Source: Burhinus oedicnemus
Taxonomy: Eukaryota > Chordata > Aves > Charadriiformes > Burhinidae
DNA: 64,000 bases
Reading direction: 5' to 3'
Assembly (NCBI GenBank): GCA_008921705.1
Contig: VFFE01007258.1
Span: forward strand, 1,256,214-1,320,213
Made by a program: the position numbers and the translations under genes. Below, piece by piece: positions 38,240 through 49,101 of this stretch. How positions within the stretch are numbered: the first letter of the stretch is position 1; the number at the start of each line of letters is the position of its first letter. The notes under the pieces were generated by a model. The model did not search any database. It worked only from the letters and a program-made list of their open reading frames with translations, and was not told the origin of the DNA.

Positions 38240-39010
38240 AAGTGGTAATGATAAATTGGCTGTAATAGCTATAGGCCTAGCCAAAGCTTTCGATTTACTG
38301 AGGCATGATCACATTATATATGCTGATAAAAATATTGAATTAGGGACTATTCTTATAGAAAAATTTCAAGAGATACATCAGAATTAATTCTCATTTAGAA
38401 ACCAAATTGGAATTGATAGTGACAATTATTCTGGTTTATAATAGTTTTATATAGGGCTATCCATAAGTCCAGATTTCATTTAATAACACCTTCTATCTCC
38501 TCCTTTGTTAATTGAGGAATGAAATAATCAACTTTATAGTAACTGGTGGGCAAATAATACCTCTGGTTTTTGTGAATACTTCTGCTATTGGCAGGAATTA
38601 GTATCCTGATATGATTAAAAATTTAGAGTTGCAGAAATGGTTTTGTTCTTGTTATAGGTTTAAAGTAAATGCAAAGAATATACATAAGCATTACCTAGTA
38701 TAAAATATATTGTTATTCCAAATGATTACTGAAAAATTAAGTGAAGTGAAACTGGTAATATAGGGGAAGGTTAATTTGAAATATATTTGGGAGTCCAAAT
38801 TAGTTCTTGCAACAGTATAATATATTTGTCACCTTCAATTAAACTAATTTGATGGTTCAATAAACTAAATGAAGCAGCAATTAAAGCACCAGAAATAGAA
38901 AGTTCTTAAGGCTTATCCTTTTTCTGGATTATTTTACAGTTTAACACGCTTTGTGTCTGTTGGTATCTATGCTGTTATACAGATTTGCTTGCAAGAAAAA
39001 CACGCAAAGC
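38240..39010 (+). pseudogene. Fossil reverse transcriptase of an unidentified non-LTR retroelement
   Basis: Several reverse-transcriptase landmarks occur in the right order and spacing on the plus strand, in shifting frames. LAKAFD is at 38277-38294. A decayed G.P.SPD passage is at about 38455-38485. A continuous stretch from 38572 to 38703 reads as a degraded active-site region followed by LELQKW and RFKVNAK, with one internal TAG at 38599-38601. IYLGVQI is at 38781-38801. A VSMLLY-like passage follows near 38964. The active-site Asp pair is no longer readable. It is far more AT-rich than the CR1 copies, and its motifs (LAKAFD, not DFSKAFD; YLGV, not KDLGV) point to another clade. Frameshifts and stops show long decay. 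I cannot name the family. Confidence 0.6.
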
Positions 39011-42000
39011 ATCATTCATCTACCACAGCGGACCTCTCACAAGCTAATGTATTCTGGTTTTAGAATAGGGATCCTTTGTCCTTTTTAGATTTGCCATGTA
39101 ACCACTCATAAATTGGTTAGAAATAGAGACGATACGCTGTTTCAAGGGGTTAAAACCTCTGCCATTTATGTTGGTGAGAAGTCACTGCAGCAAATCATCT
39201 GAAGTGTTTTTCTTATCCTTCAAATTTCATCCAAAGACAAGCATAGAAGATAGTCCTTCTGTCAGTGTCAAGGAATAGGAATAAATTATTAAGAAAAACA
39301 GTGATAGAAAATCATGGCTAAAAAACCCTCAAAGTCTTTCTTTAGACCACCATAATTTATTTCAGTTTTTCAGATAAAGTTGTTTTTATAGGGGCAACTT
39401 GATGTCTTTTAACTTATTTTTGACTTAGTCTTGCAGGTGAAAACACTCTCCATGTCTGTGGTCAAGGCTATAAAACAGAAAATATCAAAATACAGGGGCA
39501 TTCTAGGGTATGAGAAAGCTTCAAAATAAATAGATGAAGGTTGCTCTGAAACTGTCCAAGAACACCAGCAGATTCTGCAAAACAACTAGGCGACTCTAGA
39601 GGAGATAAGAAGGCAGTTTTTATGTCACAGGAAGATGGGATAATGGCATCTGTAATATGGAGAAGAGTCATTGTTTGAAGATGGAGCGCTTCAGTTAGAG
39701 CTGGAACAGAAGAGAAGCATTTCTTTTTGTAAGTTGTCCTCTTTCCAGCTCTTTGTTATTGAGCTGTGTGAAAAAACGAACAGATGGCAGTTGTGCAGTT
39801 ATGTTTTTTCCTGGTCTCACGGTGGATCTTTTGTTTTAGAGAATATGAGGGAAGACAGGACTTTAATAAGTAGCAAACAGCAGGTCTCACGCTTACACAG
39901 AAGTAATCTAAAAGAATTAAAAAGAACGTGTAAGAAGGTATAATTTACAAGGCTTTGTGCAGGGCTTTGCAGGTTAATCAGTGTATTTGATTCTGTCTGA
40001 GTCTAGCTCCATCTTTTGTATAACAACCCCATAGGCAGAGGAAGAACTCTAGTAGATTTATCAGGCATTATTTCCCTTCACAGGAAACGTACCTCTTTTG
40101 GATTTTCATGGCAGTCTGTTAAAGCAGGAGCTCACAATTGTTGATCTGGGGCGTTGTTTGAATAGGGCAGCCCTCGGAGCTGCGGCCAAGGTGCTGACCA
40201 AACCCAGAAAAGTCTGGGCTAATCCAGTAGTTTAGGCAGGGACTTTGGAAGAGGAAGCCAAACCAGTCTGTAGCATTTAGCACTCTTAGCATTACGAGTC
40301 ATTGGTATAAATTGTGGATTGCTGTACCTCTAAGAGAAAGGAGTACCAGAATGACTTTGGAGGGATTTGCAGTCCCCATAGCTACTGCATCCTGATTTTC
40401 ATTGATCAAGGCATGCCTTATGAGTCTGAAGGGCGAAGTAACTCAGACCTGGGACAGGTAAGCACCGCTATTTGATGATGACAATAAAATTTAAGGGATC
40501 GATGTTTCAGAGCAGTCTTGGAATAGAGGAAGGGCTGTAAGTAAATATTTCTGGTGCCAGAATGTAGGACAGATTAGAAGCCTCACAATACAATATAGAG
40601 CATTGAGGAAAGGACTTTTTTTTGAAAGCATATGTTGTTATTTTTTGTTAATTCATATTTATTTTTGGAAAGGATGTTATATTGGGTCATGAAAGGTTGG
40701 ATTTTCTAGCTGTTCCTGGGGAATATGTGGTCTGTTGAAGGCCTAATATATATCTAAATTCTTACAGGCATATTATCTTCTCTGTTTCCATTTTTTGTTA
40801 TGCATTACATACATTTTTCTGAAAAGTTGTCTTACATCTTTATGTGTAGATAGCCTTTGGCTTTTGTGTTTGTTTGCTTTATGGTATTCCATGGTCACAG
40901 CGTTGTTTTATCTTGTTCTCTTCAATGTGTGTTCACAAGTAACCTCTTGGCTGTGGGAATATAGCTTATGTTTACTTAGCACTTGTTCCTGTGAAGGAAC
41001 CCAATGTTATACAAGCAATAGGCCTCAGGATCTTTGTAGCATGTGTCTAGGGGTTGTGTCTTAGCCTGATTCTGGAGACATTCTTACCTCTCTCATACAG
41101 GGCTTTTAGCTCCACACACAGACTGTGGGTTGTTGAAAAGGCGTTAAGAACTTAGCAAACATTTTAAATACCCAAGTTTTATTGTTTTCTATTGGAATTG
41201 GGCACGGAAAAAATCAGTGAATTGGATGCTCTAAGATTCACAAGAATCTTGGCCAAAATGATGTACCGCAGCAAATTATTAGCAGAGGTGGAGTCCCCAC
41301 TGCTCAATCACTCTAGGCTTATGACTCCTAGCCATCCTCAGGTCCTCAAAAATACTCTCAGGTGTTCAGTTTAAGAAAACACGGACAACTTTCCTTCCCA
41401 GTCCCTTGAAAACCTTGCACATATTTGATATGAGATGAGTAGCTGCATAAGGACAGGTCCAGGATCTGGTGAGCTGTGCCGCTCCACAGTCTCCCTTAGC
41501 CACTGTCATTCTAGGGTTCCTTGGGCATATCAACTACCTCAATGAGCAGGTGAGACTGTCTAAACAAACCTATACTAAGTAAATCCCCCTACAACATTTA
41601 GTAATAACTAGGTCTTCCTTTATGCCAATGAGAGTGATTATTTATCATGTTTTAGTTCTCATTATTATTCATGCATTTCTCTGACTAAAGGCAACATTTT
41701 CTCTAAGTAGACTGTGAATTTCCTGATAAAACCAGCTAGACTTAGTTCTTTATTATTCCTCCTTGTCTTTGTGGCTGGTCCTATCTCTTTTGGCTCAGAA
41801 AGGATGATTAATTATTCTACTTGATCTTCACTTATCGTGGGAGTGCTATGTAAATTATTTCAAAAATGTCCTGTTTTAAATTCATTATTTATCTTCAATA
41901 TAGCCTGGGTATTATGAAATATGAGAAGTGCATGTTTTTCTCGCACGCTTCTTAGATTTAAAAATCTAGCATGTATTTTCGTTACAGGTCTTGTGTCCTG

Positions 42001-44160
42001 TTGTTACTTTGTTAGCAATATACTGCTATGCTTTCCAAATTAATTATCCTGGCTTTTAACTAGTGGTTTACTATCGTTAGTGTCTGAAAATGTATTCCTT
42101 AGCAATTCAAAACATGCCTATTCCTTAGCAATTTAAAACATGCATTTAGAATTCAACAGACAGAAATAACAAAGAACCTTTCTATCTTGTATGTAGCGCG
42201 CATACACTTTTTTTGGTATTCCAAGTGTGGAGCAAAACTCTTTTCTTTGATGAGATCTGTGGGCCACATATATTTGTTTTAGTCTTATTTGTGAGAAACT
42301 TCAGTGGTGTGAATAGAATTTTGGCACTCAGGAAAGAACATACGGCATAACGGAGAGCTCCAGTATACCTTGGAGGGGCATGGCTTTGCTGTTGAAAGCT
42401 CATGTCCAACAGTCTCTGAAGTTTTCCTAACTTTTCATCTATGAATGTGCACTAGGCTATTTTGTTCCCCAGAGGGATGTTTCAAGTTGGTCACATTGTA
42501 CCCCTTTAATATAATGCCTTCTGTCATTGCTGTACTAATAGTGTGCATTGCTCTTTGCCAACAGTTACGTTTTCTTTTTTGCCCAATAAAGAATAACTTA
42601 TGCATCAAATGTTTATTAAGTTATTTATCAAATTGAAGATACAGGAATAAAATCAGAGAATTTGAAAGATATTTGCATTTCTTTATTCCTCAGCTTTCAA
42701 CTTGAAATATTACAAAATTATGTATTCCAGGGAGGATTTGTAGTAGCTTTACAGCATGCCTAAGAATTTCTCAAAAATTATTAGTTTTCAAAATTTTCTG
42801 TTATTTTTTAAATATTTTTGGTTACAGAAAGTTTCTGAAAAATAATACTTGTCCCAATAGTATCCACCTTTTGTCTTCTGCACTTGTTTTACTGTATTAA
42901 AGAATCTTTTTCAGCAGAATAAATACGTTGACTGTTGTGTGTTCCTTTTTAGAAGGAGAAAGTCTTCTGAATTCACAACGGTTGCACATTTAGAACTGTT
43001 ACTTTTACTACTTCCTTCATTATCTGATACTGTAGAAGTTATGAGAGTAATTCTATGTTTAGCATCTTTTCATCTGTTTTCTTAGGAAAGTTTATGCATT
43101 TTAGATTACATATGCACTGAATAAAATCAAGAAGTATTCTGTAAGAGAACCAGGAGACCTGGTCTGTCCTCTTCATGTCATAAATCCTAGGGCAGATTTA
43201 TACTCCATTTTATTTGTTCATTACCTGGTCCTGTGAATCTTGTATTCCTGGCCACTCAACGGTTGTGTTTCAAAACCTCCTTCTTCAGTACTCTTCTCAT
43301 CTGAGAAGTGCTGCTGTGGGATTAGATATCCCATTTGTTTGGTAGGTGTTTTAACCATTAGGCTACCACATGAAAGATAACAAAACCCTCCTCTTCTTTT
43401 GACAGTAGCTCTGAATGAACTCCAAGCAGCATGTCTTAAGGATGCTCTAAATATACTTTCTATTCTGCTCATAGGTTGGGTTTACCTTTAGCTAATATAA
43501 GGACTTCAGGCTTACCAGGGAGGCTCCCCAGAGTGGGAAGTACAAGAGAGTAGGTTATCTGGACTGACCTGAAAGGCACAGACAATTTAAGGAAGATCAG
43601 AAATTTCTCCTGGATGACTAAATAAGTACACGATCAAAGACCAAGAATATTCTCCTAGTCTCTTGAAACAGCTGAGGCTAAATAACTCTGGAGGGGTGAC
43701 CTTTCTCCTGCCCTCCAAACCTTTTTTGCAGAAGACAGAATCTCAGGTTTTCCCCTTAGCAGGGTTTTGCCTTTCTATAACTTTACACTTGTTTGGATAA
43801 TAAGTAAATAAGGTTTCCTGCCATGAGATAATTACGCTGTCACAGTACCCATTAGTCAGAAATTTAGTTTGTCTTCTCTGATGTGGCAATTGTCTGAGCA
43901 TTTGAAGAGGCAGACAAGAGTCTAAGCATAACATGATGAGAAGAGCTGGAAGGAAGGAGAAACATCCATGCTCATAAGATGGAAGAATTCGGCATGGCAT
44001 GTGTCAGAGCACCACGTACCCCACTGTGCACAAGGGAGAACGATGGCACCAAATAAACTTGTTTGTACCACTTCCAAAGCAGAATATAAACTACAGCCTG
44101 ATTTGAAGTTTAAGCAGTGAAAAAAGCAAGTTTAAATGGAAAATGGGATCTTTATGTTAC
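39011..44160. other. Unique AT-rich non-coding sequence
   Basis: No gene recognised. A 90-codon plus frame at 39671-39943 has protein-like wording but no family match. It contains the 26-bp duplication at 42094-42145. Confidence 0.55.
42094..42145. repeat. Two-copy 26-bp tandem repeat
   Basis: Units 42094-42119 and 42120-42145 begin ATTCCTTAGCAATT and differ at two of 26 positions, indicating a fairly recent local duplication. Confidence 0.9.
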
Positions 44161-44175
44161 AAATGTTTTACTTAC

Positions 44176-44382
44176 ATTATAGGTTACATCTGTCAGTGCT
44201 GTAGTGAACAGTGTGTGGGGAGGCCCTGCTTGTATTCAGAGACACAGGTACGTCTGTCTCTTCTGTAGGCTGGAATATGTCTGAACTATAGTCTGGGGAA
44301 ACTCCTCTCCTCTTCGTATCTTTCTTTTGGAGTGATTTTTTAAAAAGAAATATGTAAGTTAGCTTTATTTTCCTGCAGTACT
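44176..44382 (-). other. Exon-like interval, 207 bp
   Basis: On the minus strand a T-rich tract ending TTTTTTTCCTAG precedes the interval and a consensus GTAAGT donor follows it. One frame is open across it and ends in TAA (44177-44179), just before the donor. The predicted peptide is rich in Ser, Thr, Asp and Pro, but I recognise no family. A stop right beside a perfect donor would be odd for a coding exon, so a non-coding RNA exon or chance is at least as likely. Confidence 0.2.
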
Positions 44383-44522
44383 CTAGGAAAAAAACCAAAT
44401 CAGAAACATTTTGAATAGACTCATTACCCTGTAGGTTGGGGAATCCAGGCTCAGAAGCTGTTTGGCTGCCTCTGAAACACTGTTCCAAGTCACTTTCTTT
44501 TTCTGCAGTCACATCATGCAAA

Positions 44523-44594
44523 CCCTCTACATGCAAAATCAGCATGGATCAGGTAAATCCCTCTACATGCAAAATGGACATGGATCAGGAAGCA
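44523..44594. repeat. Two-copy 36-bp tandem repeat
   Basis: Units 44523-44558 and 44559-44594 share CCCTCTACATGCAAAAT and ATGGATCAGG. About 28 of the first 31 positions match. The 36-bp period equals twelve codons, so frames crossing it on either strand stay open. Confidence 0.9.
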
Positions 44595-46929
44595 TCTTGC
44601 AAGTCCACAGAAGATTACATATGAGCCAAGATTTCTTGACTTGCTTTGGGGTAGAAAAGTTGAACCAATAAACAGAAGAACAAAGGAAAGGAATGGCAGA
44701 TTGGTAAAGGCACTGCAACCCATTTCTGACTAAAGCAATTTGGTCCAGTAATTTCTTAGCTCTGAAGAGGATAGTAAAAGAAAACAATGGGAAGCAACCA
44801 CTGTGATAATAGAAAAATAAATCTAGTAAGTGCTTCTGTGACTTTGAAAAGTAAGAGCTGGTGACTTTCTTCTCTCTCTTGTTAAACAACTTGACTAAGA
44901 AAACCTATGGATCTTGTTATTCTCTCTTTACACTGCCATCTAGTCAGCATTTTCATTTTTAGGAAATTCTAGGGATTTTTCCTCCAATGTGTTTGCAACT
45001 GGAGCAGACGATAGGCACAGATGGCTGCAAATTCAGCTTTTCAGGCAGGCTTTCCTGCTTGGGTGAATGAATGAGCCTGCAGGTAATGTTTATGGTGGCC
45101 TTCTACCTTCCTCCCCCAGAGGAGGACAAACATTGCTTAGACATCAGCAGAAGTGAGAAGCTCTTTGGCAGGAGAAGGGGAGCACGCAAGCACTCCAGTT
45201 GTCATGGAAATGATTCCCTGCTAGTGTCTGAGGGACAGGGTAGGAGATCCATGACTGAGCTTTGTGTTTGAACGTGTGATGTTTCCTACACGTTCTCCAA
45301 GCTGTGAGACTGTGCAGTTGTGTTATTACACTAAACAGTAGCATAGTAATTGTGCAGTGGGATTCAAACAAAGTCTGTCTCAAATGTTGGAATTCAAATA
45401 GATCTTTGGGGTAACATGGGTGCATGTCACAAAAAATGTGACCTTCAATCACTGTGATGTAAACAAGGATCACGTGGAGGGACAATCACATTCCTTTCTA
45501 TAGACAGCCCAGGTTTATATAACTTGATGCAGCATCTAATCTATCCAGCAAAACTTCAAGGGCCAAAGGCATATAAGTATCTGACCTGTGTATAAGCCTT
45601 AAAAATCAGCCCCTACTTTTTATTTAAAGGTGGTAGTCATGAGGCAAAAGCTGAGATAACAATATAATTAAGAAAACAACATGATTAGTGAGCAAACTTT
45701 TACTGTTTAATTCAAAGAAATGGAAGAATCAACAACCTATCCACAGCAGGAAAAAGACACGGTGATCCACCCCAGCGCCCCAGCAGGCTGTCAGCTAATT
45801 TGGGAGGAAAATTAAGGAACTGAAACAAGAGACACCCTCATCATTTGCTAAGCTTGTGAATGCAATCTCAGAAATAAAAACAGATAAGGGGGCAGACTAA
45901 CTGGAGCAGCAAATAGGAGAAAGAGAGTGGAAAGGCGTATTGATTCTTTTTTATTGAAGTAAGAGAGATAATTGTGCATAAAATGTTCTAACTTCTGAAG
46001 CTGATTAAGAATGAATAATATAAAGACTTATGAGTAATCAGAAGAAGAAAATTATTAAATGCTAGAATTCATACCTTTATTTTTAAATTAAGTGCTGGAA
46101 GTAAATGAGAATTTTGATTGTATGACAGCACAAACCCGGAGGGCACTGATCTCATGGAGACAAGAGTCTTTTTCAGGTGTTGTGTGGGTGGCAAGACTTG
46201 TGAATTTAGTTTAGTCTCAATTAAAAAGCTGAATTTCCTAGATGTTTCCTTTGATTGTTATACTTCGTTTTATGCATTAAACAATTTTTAGTCATCTGTA
46301 AGTGAAAAATTGAACGTGTTTCTTTACCATACTGCAAGACTATCTACGGAACTCAGCCAACATGGAGGAAAGGGGAGAGAGACCTGGACAGATTGTAATT
46401 TGTGCTATAATTGAATAAATGTTGTTTGTCTGGGAACGTACATTGTTAATATGCCTACAAGAAGTGTTTTGGCACATTTTAAGCTACATGTAATAGAACT
46501 GAAATTTATACTTGTGATGTAGTTGGACATGTACGGCATACTTTCAAAACCTTTCCAGAAAAAAAATAAATTTAGATAATACATTGTTTCTTATGCATAT
46601 CTCAGGGTCCTGCTGTTAGTCATTTAGAGCTGAATGGAGGTGATGTTCTGTTCTGAATATTCTTTTGCCTGATACATATAAGGTTAGTACTAGTAAGTGT
46701 TTTTTGTAGCTCTAACCAGAAATATTAAATGTATTACCAACAGATGTAAAAAAACATATTGCTGTTCCGTAATTCACTTTATAGAAAATATCATGACCTT
46801 GTGGTTCAACTGGCTATTCTTCGCTAGCTGTTTTATCTAAATGTTATTTCTTCTAATTGATTTTTTCTTGAATGGTACATTTTCAAGATGCCTCAAAACA
46901 TTTAAAAAGTACTGTAGAGGTCTTATAAC

Positions 46930-46951
46930 TTTTTTTTTTTGTGGTGTTGTA

Positions 46952-46983
<32 letters not shown>
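46930..46983. repeat. Poly-T tracts (T11 and T29)
   Basis: T11 at 46930-46940 and T29 at 46955-46983, separated by a short GT-rich spacer. If this were the reversed tail of a minus-strand retrogene, a body with a polyadenylation signal should lie to the right. None was seen. Confidence 0.9.
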
Positions 46984-46986
<3 letters not shown>

Positions 46987-49054
46987 TGGCAAGAATGGTT
47001 GTACAAACACAATAGCAAAGGAATCCCAGAAAGAAAAGGAGGAGGATTCCTGGTATTCTCACTCCCCTAAGAGCAGGAAAACACGAGGATACGGATGGGC
47101 ATGCAATACTACTGAAATTATATTAAAAAGGGGCATATGTTCCTTCTAATACAAGGTCTTGGGGACCTCCTGGAGGAATGTTCAGGAATTAATGTATCCT
47201 TCTTAGGCAGTGCATCTGAGATATTGTTTCAAGTGCATTTAATACACCTTTTAAATGGTTGTCTTGGGATTTTGTCCAGTCTTATCATTTTTTCTCTCCC
47301 CTTTTAAAGCACTCTTAAGGGACTCACACACATTTTAAAGATGTGCAACAGTTGTGATAAATGTTGTACCTAGTGAAGTTGAGGTGTTTAGCTTCCTTCT
47401 CCTTAGAGACCCAGAGGCAGCAAAACACTATATAACATCCATGGAAGTGACTTTGTTAGGGTTACAAAAGAAAAACACAAATTTTAATTGGCAGGAACAA
47501 GCAGGCTTTTCACTTGATTCTTGCTGCAGGCAGCAGGGATTTGGCTCTGGTGTTCTTTCCCGGTGTTGCAAGCCTTTTAAATTAAGGATGTTTGTTTCTG
47601 CTTCCAGCTCTGTCTTTCTCAAACATTTTCTTCCCAAAGTGAAGGAAGCTGTGAAATGAAGGTAGATTGCCCTATCTCTTTGGGAGAGGGACTTTTTTTT
47701 TAAGGCCTTCTATCCAAACCAATATTGCTTGTTTCCTGTATGGTTTCAGTTTCTACCAGGTGATAAGCGCTCACCATTCAAGCCCAGTAGCTGGAAGGGC
47801 TGTGATTTGTGGTGTTCCAAGAAAACTAAAGTTGTCAAATGCATCGCCTTTTTTTGTTGGTCTTGAGGTGAAAATGATTAACACTAGTAATAGAAAGAGG
47901 CCTTCATTTTTGCCCTAATTAAGACAAAAAAGATTCCTGGTTAAAAAAAGCTTCATGTGAATACAACTTGGCAATCTCTGATGGTATGTGATTGGGTCAC
48001 CATGGCTAATTTGCCAGTTAAGTAGAACCACAGAGTCAAACTTTTGGAAAAGTTTTCCATTGTTTTATAAGTTTAATCATCTCCCCTATTACTATTTCTC
48101 TCATAATATTTTGTAGCTCCTTTTTTACACATAAGAACAAAGATTAGAGAGGTAAAGCAAAGAAAAAGGCATTTCTGCTGTTAGATCCATAAAAAATAAA
48201 CTAGTAAATGCAGTGGAAATCCTTGGGGAGGAGGAAGTCAGTTACTGATGCAGCAAAGCTGATTGCTGGAAGTGAATGTGCACTGCTATCCCTCTACTGC
48301 ATCAGGAATTGTGTTTATTTGTATATGTAGATTGGGCAATTTTCAGGCAATTGTGCAGGCAAGCATCACTTTCTGGAGGTAACAAATTTGCATGAGAAAT
48401 TTTGGCAATTGGACAAACCGATTTTGAAAACCAGATCCAGTATGTACAGGCCTTTGTGCAGGGCAGTCTTATGTTTCAGTATTTCTAGGGCTTGACCAAA
48501 TTAACAAACACAACTTGTACAGCCACAGTGGGATCTGTAAATGACCAGTGACTGTCACTAGCCAGTTTCCAAGATCTTTTCCTCGAATACCTCTTTGCTC
48601 CTCCCCAGAGTTTTGAATTCTTGCTCTTCACTGAAAGCACGAGGAGAAGCACAAGCTTTCTTTCATGCCTTACATGCATTATAACATTGCTTCACAAGCA
48701 ATTTAAGCCAGAATATTCTGGTCTTGTCATGAAAAGAAGCCATACCTCCTTTTCATGCATTGTGTTATTTCTAGTTGCTTACTGCTAGTCCGGCATTTTT
48801 CTCCTCCTCTGGTCTGTCTGGGCAGTTGTTACAAGATTTTGTGCAACCATGCAGGGAGTCACACCAGTGACCTTGTATGGACTAGACTGAACCTGGTAAA
48901 AATGCCACCCTAGAGACTATGTTTAGCTTATCTCAAAGATCAGGATGGATTTGACTACTTAAGTGATCGAGTTGATGTACGAGCTGGGGAGAAGGAGAGA
49001 AACAAGAACCTGGCAGCACGGGGAAGGACAAGACTGCCCATTTTTTTGCAGCAG

Positions 49055-49101
49055 AACCTTCTCTCTCCCCTCTCTCCTAGGAGAGAGAGGTGGGGGAGAG
49101 C
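49055..49101. repeat. Palindromic CT/AG hairpin
   Basis: A perfect 18-bp inverted repeat at 49070-49087, centred on CCTAGG, extended imperfectly by CT-rich and AG-rich arms on either side. It could form a cruciform. No function is implied. Confidence 0.7.

Noticed and set aside
46930..47150. Poly-T tract as the tail of a minus-strand retrogene
   Set aside because: No gene-like body, reversed AATAAA or duplicated flank was found to the right of the tract.
48618..48660. Short exon-like stretch on the minus strand after a good acceptor (cttctcctcgtgctttcag)
   Set aside because: The only donor nearby (GTATTC) is weak and the open interval is very short. Chance is the simpler explanation.
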